Assembly (NCBI GenBank): GCA_003952965.2
Contig: CM025849.1
Span: 15,663,366-15,727,365, forward strand
Length of the DNA stretch: 64,000 bases
Direction of reading: 5' to 3'
DNA from: Morella rubra
Lineage: Eukaryota > Streptophyta > Magnoliopsida > Fagales > Myricaceae
Positions 35,636 to 47,400 of the stretch are shown here, piece by piece (within the stretch, counting starts at the first letter, position 1; the number at the start of each line of letters is the position of its first letter). A model generated the notes under the pieces. That model was not told the origin of the DNA. It made no database searches and saw only the letters and a program-made list of their open reading frames with translations. The position numbers and the translations under genes are program-made.

Positions 35636-36144
35636 GGGTTAAATACACTTTACACCCCTTATGTTTAGGAGTGTTGACACATTACACCTCAATATTTTAT
35701 TTTTGAGACATTGAACTCATTATGCTATCTCCCTCAACGATTTGCACTCCGGAGTTAAATTTTATCATCAAATTAGATTGTAATCGTTTATACATGCCTC
35801 TCACGTGATCTCAGTCTCTGTCAGATTACCGTATTGCCCTTGAATCTTAAACAAATCATGATTAAACGAGTTTCAAACAAGTCGTAATTTTTGCCTTTTA
35901 GGTTTTAAAGCTCATTTAATCTTGACTTGTTTGAGATTTAAGGGCAATATGGTAATCTGACAAAGACTGAGATCACGTGAGAGGCACGTGTAAACGATTA
36001 TCGTCTAATTTGACGCCAAATTTCACTCCGGATTGCAAATCATTAGGAGAGATAACATAATGGGCTCAATGTCTCAAAAATAAAACATTAGGGTGCAATG
36101 CGTTAACACCCCCAAACATAATAGTTGCAAAGTGTATTTAACCC
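35636..36144. mobile_element. Mutator-type MITE, 509 bp, 9-bp target duplication
   Basis: The left end gggttaaatacactttacac (35,636 on) and right end reading gggttaaatacactttgcaa on the minus strand (to 36,144) are long inverted repeats. Pairing continues for most of the element (tatttttgagacattgaac with gctcaatgtctcaaaaata; gatcacgtgagaggca in the right arm with tgcctctcacgtgatc in the left). The flanks are atttattta (35,627-35,635) and atttatttg (36,145-36,153), eight of nine matching, which fits a Mutator-like target duplication. No coding capacity. Confidence 0.85.
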
Positions 36145-37426
36145 ATTTATTTGAAACTTGGAAAGAGGGGAACAGAGGTTTGTAGCACTTTTGAGCACAG
36201 CCTTTACTTATGCTCTTAGAAAAAACAGGGCAGAAAAGCTTCATGTTTTCTATTGCCCTTTTGCTCTAGATATAATTTTTAAATCTAAACAATTGGGATA
36301 AGCAAATTCAAATAGTAATAAAAGAGATCCGTGCCCTATACCAAGTGTTCATAGCACTGGTAACTTTTTCTCGAAGTTGTACCTCCGAGCAACAAATCCA
36401 TGGTATTCATGGTCCACCCTCTTCTTAACTTTTGCCTCCTCTTTTGCTTGTAAAGACAATAACATCTACTGTTTCACAAGAAAAATCATTTTGGGTGTCA
36501 AAAAAATTGTTACCTAAAGTGCCAATTTTGTCACCAAAGGTTTTGAGTGACAAAATCGAGTTGTCACCTAAAGCTTGTCAGCAAAGATTTTAGGTAACTG
36601 TTTTTGTGTTTTCTTATGCAAAACTGTCCAGACGTACTATTAGACCATCTTAACAGTTTCTGATTTGTCACGAACTTCAATTTTGTCATGGCTCAGTCTC
36701 TATCCGTTTGCATGAAATGTGCGAATGTTTTATCCAATGTGATGAAAATAATTGTCTAAAAAATTACGTGCGCACGATTTCAAAAGCCATTCGCACAAAA
36801 ATTTCTTTTTTGCCAAAATAGTTTTTTGTCACCTCACACATTGTGCAAACTGACCTTCATTACATGTGAACGCTAAATAAATTGAACCCTAAATGAATTG
36901 AACCTGTGGGAACGTATGAAATTTCAACAATCCTATATCTGTCACCCATTCAATTGTTTGCACGAAGTTTTTTCCTATGTGAACGGCTTTTAATATAGGC
37001 CCGTGTGGACGGATGAAATACTCTGCGGACGGTATTTCATACAAAAGGTGCGGACAGTTGTGTACACATGCGCATGTTTTCCCCAACACTACTGTGCAAA
37101 CATGATTGGTATCATTCAGACAGTTTATTATCTATTCAAATTAATTTAATTAAAAATTTAAAAATAATTTGTATGTCATACTAAAAGAAAGATATTAAAT
37201 ACTTATAATAATAATAAAATGTCTACAAATATTTAATCGTCATAAGTAAACAAAATACATAATTGATAAAATGAGTTAATGAAAATACATAATCTATCCA
37301 AATCTTTGTTTGGGCGTCAAATAGAATGTGAGTTATCTTGTGTGCTTCATCATCTGTTCACGCATTTCTTGTCCATTCGTTGCAGCCTCTGTTCTTGTTC
37401 TTGTTGTTGCTTCCATTATTGCTCCT

Positions 37427-38702
37427 CTAAATACTGTTGATGCTCTCACATCGTTTGCTCCATTTTTGTTCGATGATCAAAAGCTCTTCATATTCCATAT
37501 GTTTAGCCATCATCTCCTCTATATCTAATTTGGTCTCTTCCATTCTCCAGGACAGATCAACGGACGATATTGAAGACGATAATCCAACTGATCTTACTAA
37601 ATGATCTAAACAACACACATAACCTGCTTTCGTCCCTAAGACCTCAGCGAAAATTTTCACTTCTATGTATGGCTTTCTTTCGGACTCGTGCTGCAATTGT
37701 AACGCCTTCATTTTTTCCTACAAATTTAGAAATCAAGATAAAGTTAATATATGAAACATAAGATATAACAAATGCATCATTAAATCTAACATTATAACTT
37801 ACAAAAATTTTCCGTGCATCTTCTGATGTCCATACACAATCCTTATTAGTTTTTTTTTTTGTCCAGCAATGCTGGATTAATCTGATCAATTTTTGAATTT
37901 TTCTGTATACCAAAACAAATATCCAAAGTGCATATTAAAATGTCTAAGTCATTTATTGAAGTAATATTTCTAAAAAAATGTAGATTTATTACTTATTAAC
38001 AACACTCGCGCGTTGGAAGGACCTCGCTCCCGATGTGTGTATAATCTTCAGCTTAGCCCTATTCTCCTAGTTAGTTGCACTCTTCCTCTGCATTGTATAT
38101 TTACAATTGTTACCACAACTAATAAACATACACGACGAAATAAAATTTTTTAACCTAAAATTCATAGCTCGCAAATAAATCACAGACATGAGCTCATTCT
38201 TCCTTGTTCATCTCGAGATACCAGTGTTGTAACGTCTCTTTTTTGGTATTGAAGACCATATAATGTTGGTACATTCTATTCCTATGTGTTCCTATGTGTC
38301 CTATACACTGTGTTCAACGTAGACGTCACAGTGTTGCGATCCTCGGCTTAGTCATAATTTAGTTGAAAGTCATCCTTAATATATGTAATAGTTAGTACGT
38401 ATAACAGTTTGCACAATTAAAATTTAATAGATTATACTTACCAACACTCGGTTCATCACGTATGATTTAACTTGATCGAAGACTCTCCTCCACTTAGTTG
38501 TCTCAAATGGGACATGTTGTCGAACGAGCAAACCAATATAACTTAAGAGCATCGATGATGCCTTATCATCACCGCTCATACGTCCATCAGGGATATGAAC
38601 AGTCAGCTTTCCTTCATGATGAATCTTGTGTAATGCAATCCCGCGCATACTATCCCTTTCGTGTCTGATCTCGGACGTCACTACAAATGAAAAATAATAC
38701 AT
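37427..38702 (-). pseudogene. CACTA second ORF (TNP1/transposase_24-like), fragmented
   Basis: Two pieces on the minus strand fit the second protein of plant CACTA elements. The piece at 38,702-38,424 has GIALHKIHHEGKLTVHIPDG followed by LLSYIGLLVRQHVPF and a W-R-x-V-F-D tail, the usual pattern before the transposase_24 domain. The piece at 37,711-37,427 has EVLGTKAGYV, a hallmark of the domain's C-terminal end, then a helical, Glu- and Met-rich tail. The intervening part is out of frame or intronic. Together with TNP2 this gives the expected two-gene layout. Confidence 0.7.
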
Positions 38703-39279
38703 TTAATAATCAATTAGCACACAATTTGAAAATTTTTTAATATTTAATCAAAAGTGACGGGGTAAGATACTTGCACACACAACTATTTTGGGTGCCTATT
38801 GGACTGGTTGTGGTATGGGACAATATTTTGTTGCAATCTCTAAGCGAAGGACCCAACACTGCTACTATATTGGGATTACTTTCAGCTCGAATTGATGTGC
38901 CAAATAAATCACACTAAAGACATTTTCCTCTCACTAGCATGATGTCATCTTGTGACCAAATAAATCAATATTAGTGAAAAAACAAATAAATTATGTAATT
39001 TAAAATGAATATAAAATACAAATGTTGAGTAAATTGAAATGATAAAGTTCTTTTAGTCCTACAATCATTACTGAACGAGTCTAAGGAATCATCAATTTCT
39101 TCTATGTCACGCTGTTGTGCATCACTCTCATCGATCACCGGCACGTAAGTCTCGACATCATTTCTAGTCAATGGGATCATGTCAAATATCAAATGAGCTA
39201 AAGTCCACAAAAAGCTCAATAAACTCATTACACTAGTATGCTTCACAGTTCAACGGTCCTTCTCTATCTTAACTACCTT

Positions 39280-41015
39280 TATTTTCAATAGGTGTAATAT
39301 CATACGTATTTCTAGAGGTAATATTTTGAACAATTTCTCAGTGACCACCCAACTTCATATCATCGATATAAAACAGTTGATTCCCCTAAGACACTAGCAC
39401 AAATGGATTGTCTTTGTACCACTTTCGGGATGTGTTAATACTAACAAACTGACCATTTTTATCAATACTTAAGTTTTGGGTACTTAAGTCAAACCAGTCA
39501 CATTTGAATAAATAAACTAAATTCTGGCGCAAGTAACACAATGCGTAAATCTCTACGATTTGGCCATAAAAATCAACTTCTTCCTAGTACAGTCCTTCGA
39601 AACAACCACGCCGCTATTCTGAGTATTACGAAACTATTCACAAAGGACCGTGTGAAACCTACCTCTCCATTTCTTACACACCCAGAATAACAAAATGCCC
39701 ATTGATTCGGATTGGATGCTAATGCATAGAAATCATTCGACACTGAGTCCGGATTGTCATTGTGCATAGTTTGTATCTAAAATAATAAATACTCGTTATG
39801 AGAATAAATAAAAAGATTAATGCAAGTCATTCAACTCATCTATTAAGGGCTGTAAGTAAACGTTGATATCATTCCCAAGACTTCTTAGACCTAGAATAAG
39901 TAATGAGAGCATGAAACTTTAATCCTTCATACACTTTCAAAGCGGTAGATTGTATAGAATTAGTACCCCTAGCCATATACTATATGATAAGCTCATATTG
40001 CCAAACGGATTGAACCCATCAAATGTCAAATCTAACCGGATGTTATGAGATTCCCAACCAAATCATTCATAATTCTTATCAAGGTTCTTTCATACCATTG
40101 AGTCTGCAGGATGTCTCATCACCCTATCTTCCACCACACACTGCTCTTGGTGTCATCGCATATCCGTTGCAGTTTGTCATGATATGAACAACCGTTACAA
40201 CTTTGGTTTCAAGGAAAAATGTTGCAACACTTTTTGAGGAACTGTTGATTTTCTATTCTGATTGTACTTTCACCTCGATCCCCACACACCAGACACTCTT
40301 GTAACTCACTCTACTCTTTCTAAAACAGTACACAATCATTTAGGCATGCATGTATATTATCATAGTTAAATTCTAAATTTTTTCTTAATTGTTTTGCCTC
40401 ATAATAAGATTTAGGAAGTGTCTCCCCATCAGACAATGCATCTTTTATTAACCCCAACACATCTTCAAACGCCTTTATAGTCAAATTATTCTCCGACTTC
40501 ACATGGAGTAATCTAACAATGAAGGACAACTTCGAGTACTTTTTACACCCGGGATACAACTCTTGCTCAGCATCCGCCCATAACTTGGTATATGCGGAAA
40601 ACCCTTCCCCAAAACCTAATTCATTTGTTTCGAGACCCAGCATATTTTGTCCAGCGTTCCCATCAACCGTTGCTTCCGCCTTAAAATCTTTTAACATGTC
40701 TCTGATATCATCGTTTATGTTTCCTTCAGATTCCTCATTGCTCGGTTCAAATTCTAATGTCATTACCCGATTAGAAGGTTTTGAAATAGATTCTCTGTGA
40801 ATAAGAGTGTCCATTGTGTGGGGCATCAAGGTGGTATTACCTAAGCCTGTGAATATAAATCTTGAAATATCGAAAAAATTTATGAAGTTGGAGAGAAAAG
40901 GTTGAGAGAAAATCGAAATAGAATGGGTGAGAATTTGGTTTTGAAAAGTTTGTTTGTTTTTAATGTCCAAGTATAGCATCCGAAATGGTTTTATGCCTGT
41001 TCGAACGGGGTTCAA
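39280..41015 (-). pseudogene. CACTA TNP2-like transposase with DUF4216, broken
   Basis: The first exon-like frame (41,015-40,320) carries LWADAEQELYPGCKKYSKLS (about 40,588-40,529) and PKSYYEAKQLRKNLEF (about 40,420-40,373), typical of the N-terminal half of TNP2-like transposases. It ends at a stop after NDCVLF. Decayed pieces follow: a G-F-N-P-F-G-N-type core near 40,000 and an SLGNDINVYL-type piece near 39,870. A DUF4216-like C-terminal piece, YLFKCDWFDLS and NTSRKWYKDNPFV with FYIDDMKLG, lies at 39,510-39,340. Many stops and frameshifts separate them, so no full transposase can be made. Confidence 0.8.
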
Positions 41016-41584
41016 CAGTTGTATTTATATGTGGCCCAATCAAATTCAGCCTCATTACATCATGTATCTAAGGAAGTTTCAAAAATCTTCCAGAACCTAC
41101 AAGCGTCCAGACAGTCTAGTAGTTATCCGGACAGTTTCAATGTTATGTGTCTAAATTATACAATGTAGAACCACACGATTCGCTGAAGAAATTTTCCTTA
41201 ATGTGCAGACGTCCTTTTAGCGTCCCTACGTTTTTCCGTGTGTGAACTACGCGAATATTCCTTTTGGCATTAGGACTTACATGTTTGCTACCAAACATGT
41301 TTTAAGTATGCATGATGATTATGAATGCGTCATTAACTGGTGACAATCATTATTGTTACCAAAAGTTGGTTTGGACATGGTCAATATTTGTCCAGACGAA
41401 AATGAAATATTTGTGACGATACTAATCGTTGCATATTTCCAACGACATGTATTTTGTCACCCATAAATCAGACTGAACAGTGTTTGGACTTGTCCAGAAG
41501 GAAATGGTGTTCCTAGATCATTTTGGGTAATGAAATAAGCTTTTGTCATGGGAAGACATATTTAGGTGACAAAATTTAGTTTGG

Positions 41585-41757
41585 CACCCAAAAATTTGTC
41601 ACATAATGTCTTATTTCTTATAGTATTCTCAAAGCATCGACTGTCGAGCACCTCCTAGGTTAGACGTTTTTTGTCACCCAAAAATTTGTCACATAATGTC
41701 TTATTTCTTATAGTATTCTCAAAGCATCGACTGTCGAGCACCTCCTAGGTTAGACGT
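41585..41757. repeat. 90-bp-period tandem duplication across the CACTA right end
   Basis: An 83-bp stretch starting cacccaaaaatttgtcaca at 41,585 recurs without visible change from 41,675. The spacing is 90 bp, with ttttttgt filling the join. The unit contains the last ~41 bp of the CACTA element plus ~42 bp of flanking DNA (to ggttagacgt), so the duplication arose after, or during, the transposon event. Confidence 0.95.
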
Positions 41758-42870
41758 ACAACATAGATAGTTCAGCTCAACCAATGTCACCCCGTCTCTA
41801 TCTCTCTAAGCATCCAAGCCTTTGGGCTACTTTACCAAATGTCGTTTCTTCCGGCGGCCCTCTTTTAGTCCATTTGTGATTTTTATTTATACTTTAGTTG
41901 ACATTTTTAGGGTTGGACTGGTCATTGCCGGACTCTCACCTCCACTCTATGTACTTTTTATATTTCTTGCCCAAAAATATATCATATTTCAATTTTTAAT
42001 GAACAATTATATTTCCATTGCTTGTTTAAGTTATTCTTTAGATTTTTTACTTGGTCAAATCCATATCTTGTGACAATTTTCATGGGGAGGAAAAATTGCA
42101 TGTATCGTTCATTACTAAACTGAAAAATTAGGTGCAGAGATAGACGGTGAGAGAAAGGTTGGAGCAATATTGACATCTTTAACTAAATCGTTCAACTAGT
42201 TATCTCTTTATATTTTCTCTCCCTAGAATTCTTCCTCAAACAATTGTGCACATGAATCCAATGCAGGCAGCATGTGTTGAGCTACTTTGATTTTAACAAT
42301 CTGCTCCATTTTGATCTTCGAATCTTACAGTAGGGTGCAAATCAATAAAGATAAAAGCGTTATGGGTTCAATGTCACGAAATTGGAAGACTGGAGTACGA
42401 AGTGTATTTTTCTCTAACTTTTTTGAAATTTTCATAATTACTTGAACGGTAATATAGAATATGCATGCCAGAAAATGATATGGCCCACACTGCGAGCAAT
42501 GGGACGCTACCTAGTGGACCTACGTTGTGATATGATGCGAACGGAGTTTCCCGGGGTGAGCCTCTTATGCTTAGGTTAGAATTACTTTTGCATGTAAAAC
42601 GGAGAAGTAATTAATGTGGTCCCGCCGAATCTGTACTAGATGTTTTTATATAGTGTCGTTCTCCTCATCTTAGTGTAGGATAGTTAATGCGATGTATGGT
42701 GGAAATGACGGGTTGTGTCTTTCTTCACCGAGTCCAGAACTTCACTTTTCGGTGGGTCATGTCTTGGTTGCGGCAGACCCATACGGCGCCGTGTAGCGGC
42801 TGCAAAGGAGAATAATTCGCGGTTGGCTAGCTTGGGGCGGCTGCCTACTACGGGGGTGTTTCCGAGAATC
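41758..42870. other. Unassigned DNA with a MITE remnant
   Basis: At about 42,325-42,410 the phrases agggtgcaaatcaat, gggttcaatgtcacgaa and gtgtatttttctct resemble part of the Mutator-type MITE at 35,636-36,144, as a decayed fragment. The rest (including the less A/T-rich 42,460-42,870) shows no gene that I recognise. It may be the decayed 5' part of the following LINE. Confidence 0.4.
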
Positions 42871-42879
42871 GCATTGCAG

Positions 42880-44466
42880 AGGTGTTCTTTCAGCGGGTGA
42901 AACATGGTCTCGCGAGCTGGGCCCTTCTTGACTCGTTAAAAAATAACAGCGACAGCTTGGTTACAAATCGGAAGGATATTAACCATCTATTTATTGAGCA
43001 CTTTAAAGCTATCTTTGCTTCAAACAATCCTGTATGGGATGAGAGCTTAAGTGATCTCATCTCCCCTTGTATATCAGATGAAGACAACGAGATCCTAACC
43101 AGAGTTCCCATGGAAGAGGAAATAAAAAAGGCAGTCTTCAATATTTACTTTCACAAAGCCCCAGCCCTTGATGGGTATACTGCGTTTTTTTTAAATTCCT
43201 TTTGGCCCATCATTCTGCTTGATGTTATTGCTGCAGTGAGAAATTTTTTTCTATCTAAACAAATGCTCAAACAGATCAACCACACCAACATTGCCCTTGT
43301 GCCAAAGGTGAATCACTTGTACAGGTCTGCCAATTTCGACCAATTAGTCTCCGTGATGTTAGTTACAAGATTATATCGAAAATTCTGATGTTTCGATTAA
43401 AACCTCTAATCGAGAGACTAATTTCGCAGAATCAATCAGCCTTTGTTCCTAGATCCCAACATACATGAGAATACAATTCTGGCTCATGAAGCCCTCCAAT
43501 GCGTTAAATTCAAATCTGATGCTAATGGTTATATTATGATAAAATTAGATCTTGCAAAGGCTTATGATAGACTTGAATGGAGCTTCCTGAAAAGAGTTTT
43601 GTTCCTGTTGGGCTTTGTTCCAAAATGGATTCATTGGTTTATGAAACGCATATCTTCGACTTCCTTTTCGGTGTTGATCAACGGTAGTTCAAAGGGTTTG
43701 TTTCACCCAACTCTTTATCACCATTTCTCTTCATTACTGGGGCGGATTTGCAATCAAGGCTCACTCTTTTCAAAGAACAACAGGGTTACATAGCGAGAGT
43801 AAAAATCAATCGAAATGGACCCCGCATTTCACACCTTATGTATGCAGATGACATCCTCCCCCTTGCAAAAGCAAATGTACGGAATGCAGTTGGTTTAAAA
43901 GCGCTGGCTAGGTGTGTACCAAGCATGTTTTGAATATGGGAAAAAACGACCATCCACTTTAGCAGAAACACTCATCCGGACACCAAACACGCAATTGTTG
44001 ACATCCTCCTGTTGAAAAAATGACTCTCAGCGCTCGGTACCTGAGAGTTCCTCTTTTCTACGTGAGAAAAAGAAAAAAATGGCGAGGAACTAATACAGAA
44101 AATGCACACCCATTTGGCAGGTTGGAAAGCAAAGGCGCTTTCTCAAGTTGGGCGAACAACTCTTATCCAGTCGGTGTTATCAGCTCGACCATCTTATCCC
44201 ATAGTAAATTTCCTGTCGCACAAATACTTGCTAAAAAATTGATTCAATCCCGAGGCATTTCTGGTGGGGTCACTCACAAGAAAAAACTAGATTCTTTACT
44301 ACAAAATCTTAGGAGTCGATTTGCACTCCCAAAGATTAAGGAAGACTCGATGTCCGCCAAATGGCTGATATTACTCTGGCCTCTGTGGCCAAGTTGTGCT
44401 TGAAAACGGTATCCCAACAAAATGGACTCTGGACTTTAACACTCAAGAATAAGTATTTAATGCATG
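42880..44466 (+). pseudogene. LINE ORF2 reverse-transcriptase fragment, truncated by Copia LTR
   Basis: The plus frames show the plant L1-type ORF2 order. A linker piece (FFQRVKHGLASWALLDSLK from 42,885) precedes RT motifs: KAPALDGYTAFFLNSFWP (43,156-43,209), [12 protein letters not shown] (43,279-43,314), [11 protein letters not shown] (about 43,427-43,459), IMIKLDLAKAYDRLEWSFLK (43,534-43,593) and ISHLMYADDILPLAK (43,827-43,871). A palm-to-thumb piece with HLAGWKAKALSQVGRTTLIQ (44,109-44,168, in a shifted frame) follows. At least four frameshifts and stops occur (near 43,320, 43,465, 43,700 and 43,932). The catalytic YADD is still visible, but the gene cannot be read through. It stops at 44,467, where the SIRE LTR begins. 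Confidence 0.85.
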
Positions 44467-44467
44467 A

Positions 44468-47400
44468 TGTGAGTCTAGGATACAATCCAAGAGGGGGTGA
44501 ATTAGGTTTTAATAAAAAATTAAAAATTTTTCGATAATGAGTCAAGATAAATAATCAAAAAAGAACAGTGCACCACAAACATAAATATAAAGCAAATAAA
44601 AGAGAGTAAGAGTTAGAGAGATGACATCAATATTTTTAGGTGGTTCGGCCAATACTTGTTTATGTCCACCCCAAGGCTATTTACTTGGACTTTCTTCATT
44701 ATTCTCCAAATAACAAATATACTTTAGCTTCACGAGTGCTAAGTAACCGTTACAAAGCGTTTTACAAGCTCACGTTTCAACTCTCTTCACAAATCCCAAC
44801 ATCCCAAGAGATTTCTTCTACCCTCACGAGTAGGATCAAGTGTTTCAAAATACTAAAGTGTTTTACAAAAGATGAGTATAAGGATGTCTTGTCCCTCGTG
44901 CTCATGTTAGTCTTTATGCTCTCTTTGAAGTAATAGAAATGCATACATGGCAAGATTACGACACGTTCTTATCCTATGGGTCTCAAGACTGTGGCAATGT
45001 CCTTAGGATGTTTAAAGATTACTATATAGTAAAGAAAATCAACGGAAGACTTATAAAATATATTCAGAAATAAGCAAGAGAAAATAAAAATCAAGTTAGA
45101 AGAAGATTAAAGACATATTGACTAGCAAGCAAGCCGTAATATAGATAGCACAATAATACTCAAGAAAAACAAACCAAACCGCTGGGGTTAGGGATTAGGG
45201 GATACAACTCCTAGGCTAACATAAGTAAGCCTATAACGAAATTTCTAACCCTATTGTTCGAAAAGATATACAAGCACACAGAGCAAACAAAAGAAAACAT
45301 GAAGCAACAACATTATTCAAAGGAATCTTCATCCTAGGAAACAATGAGGTCAATCCAGTCGATGTAGTTGTAGTTTGCTCCCACAAGACCGTTCTCTCGT
45401 GGAAACTCTGGTGGTAGATCCTTTGGGATAAGGTAGGGCTGGGAGTCCATGATCACTTCTAGGCCATCAATTACTAATGCTCGAATGTGGATAACTAGGA
45501 CATGGGTGAGTAGCTCATGGGTAACGAAGGAGTCGAATATTGCCATTATCTATCTTAGTGAAATAAATGTGGACAAACAAATGGGTGAGTCTTAAGGACT
45601 CAATAAAGGGGGAATGGGGACAACCATGTAAACAGTACATACATGTTCAATAAGTAGTTCATAAATCAATGAGAATACCAGTGAAATGATATGCAGTATG
45701 TAGTATACAGCATGTAGGATGCAATATATAGTATGTAGTATGCATCATGCAGTATGTGGAATGCAATGCTCATGTCTGTTTTTAATGCACCTTATCTTTC
45801 CTTTACAAATCCACTGTTTCACCCCTAGAGGCGGGGTTGTGCATCCAATCTCCCCTACACTTTAGGACAGTCCTAGGCATTCCACTGCCTAGGACAATGG
45901 GTAAAGGCTAATTCTGCTTCTACCCGAGGCCATCCACTACCTAGTAGTGATGGTTGCACTCTCCAGTGATCAGTATTGTCATCCCATATAAACTTTTCCA
46001 TTGGTGTCATGTATTTTATACCATTTAATGCCAATGCCATGCAAATGCAATGCGAATTTTATAACCATAATATTGATACATATTTTTCACAAAATATGTC
46101 CTTACCTTCACATGTAAACATGCCATAAGATAGTTTTATTTTCATACATGACTTTGTAAAAGACTTACAATTATATCTCATCCATGTCTTGTATTTGTTT
46201 CAAATATAAATATCATTTAAATAAACTGAATTACTTAGCCAAATCAGCAACCAATTAGGCTTAAAACTTTCATTAATCAAACATAGGTCCAAAAATCTAG
46301 GTTTACTAATTCAAGTCCAATAGAGACTTGAACTTGGGCTTACTGGCAAACCCATTTTCAAACAAGGTCAGTAGCTACAAAAAGTTACTTGGGCGGCTCA
46401 AAATAAAAAAATGAAACCCAAAGCCTATAACCAAATAAAGTAAGCTTTTTGGGTCCAAAAGGGGACCTAATATTGGGCTCCACTTACAAAGCCCAAAGTT
46501 TAGCCAAAACACAAGAATCCCAGTCAATGAGAACAGTAAAAGTGCTAGAAAATAGGTCCAATTCGTATAGGCAATAAACAGACCCGTTTTTGTGAAAAAG
46601 CTAGTTTTTTACTATAACTTCAAAAATTCATAATCTATTCATCTTATCTCCAAACGACTCGAAATTTAACTGGAGGCTCCTAATGGTGTCTAGTCTAATA
46701 CCTCAAAATTTTATATCAATCCACGGTCTTTTACTATATAATAAAAATCACTAAGTGCACTGTTATAAAAAATTAAGCTAAACAAGACTAGGTTTAACCT
46801 AACAAATCACATCTTTCTTTTTCCACGTAAATCATTGCATGAAACCTATCCTATATGTTTTTAATACTCTTAATCACCCAGAAATCATGCCATGCAAAAT
46901 AATTACACAAAATTCACTTTAAAATCATCAAAGGGGCAATATGACCTAATCTTCACAATATCTTCTAATCTTCAAAATCCTCTTGCATCTAACCAGCCTA
47001 ATCCCTTTTCTAACTCATGAACATCCTAATGTAAAGTTCTAGATCACTATATGAAATATTGCTAGCCTAAAACATCAAGATGCTATTAACATGACTAACA
47101 TGCAAACTAACCCCTTACCTCTCTTGATCTCTTTTGGTCTTTGGTGATCTTGAAAGATTATAAAACCTATATAGAGCTTGCTGTTAGAATCAAAACCTTC
47201 AAAATAACTTCAAATATTGCAAAGCTCAAGAGAACCACAACCTTTACCAAGATTTCTTCAAAATTTCCTCTCTTTCTCTCGCCTAGCTAGAGAAATTCAG
47301 CTAGCACCCTTCCTCCTCTCCTTTCTTCTACTTCTTCTCCAGCTCTCTCTAACTCTCCCTCTCTCTATAGAAAAACCGAATGAGCTGGGTGAAGAAAACC

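Larger units (their letters stand above)
36475..41625 (-). mobile_element. CACTA (En/Spm) DNA transposon, about 5.15 kb, decayed
   Basis: The right end, reversed, reads tactataagaaataagacat, one base from a canonical CACTATAAGAAA end. The left end reads cacaagaaaaatcattttgg, a CACTACAAGAAA-type end with a 3-base loss. Both ends continue with GTGACAAA/TTTGGGTG-type phrases, for example tttgggtgtcaaaaaaattg on the left and gacaaatttttgggtgcc reversed on the right. Subterminal regions carry many gtccagacg- or tgcggacag-type motifs (36,628, 37,029 and 37,051 on the left; 41,105, 41,118, 41,205 and 41,391 on the right), typical transposase-binding sites. Flanks are ttt and ttc, a 3-bp target site with one change. 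Both expected genes are present on the minus strand but broken. The element lies between a MITE and a LINE. Confidence 0.85.

Noticed and set aside
45695..45765. Possible CRISPR-like or satellite array of gtagtatgca words
   Set aside because: Irregular spacing of a few bases and a plant nuclear context; it is simple-sequence decay inside an LTR.
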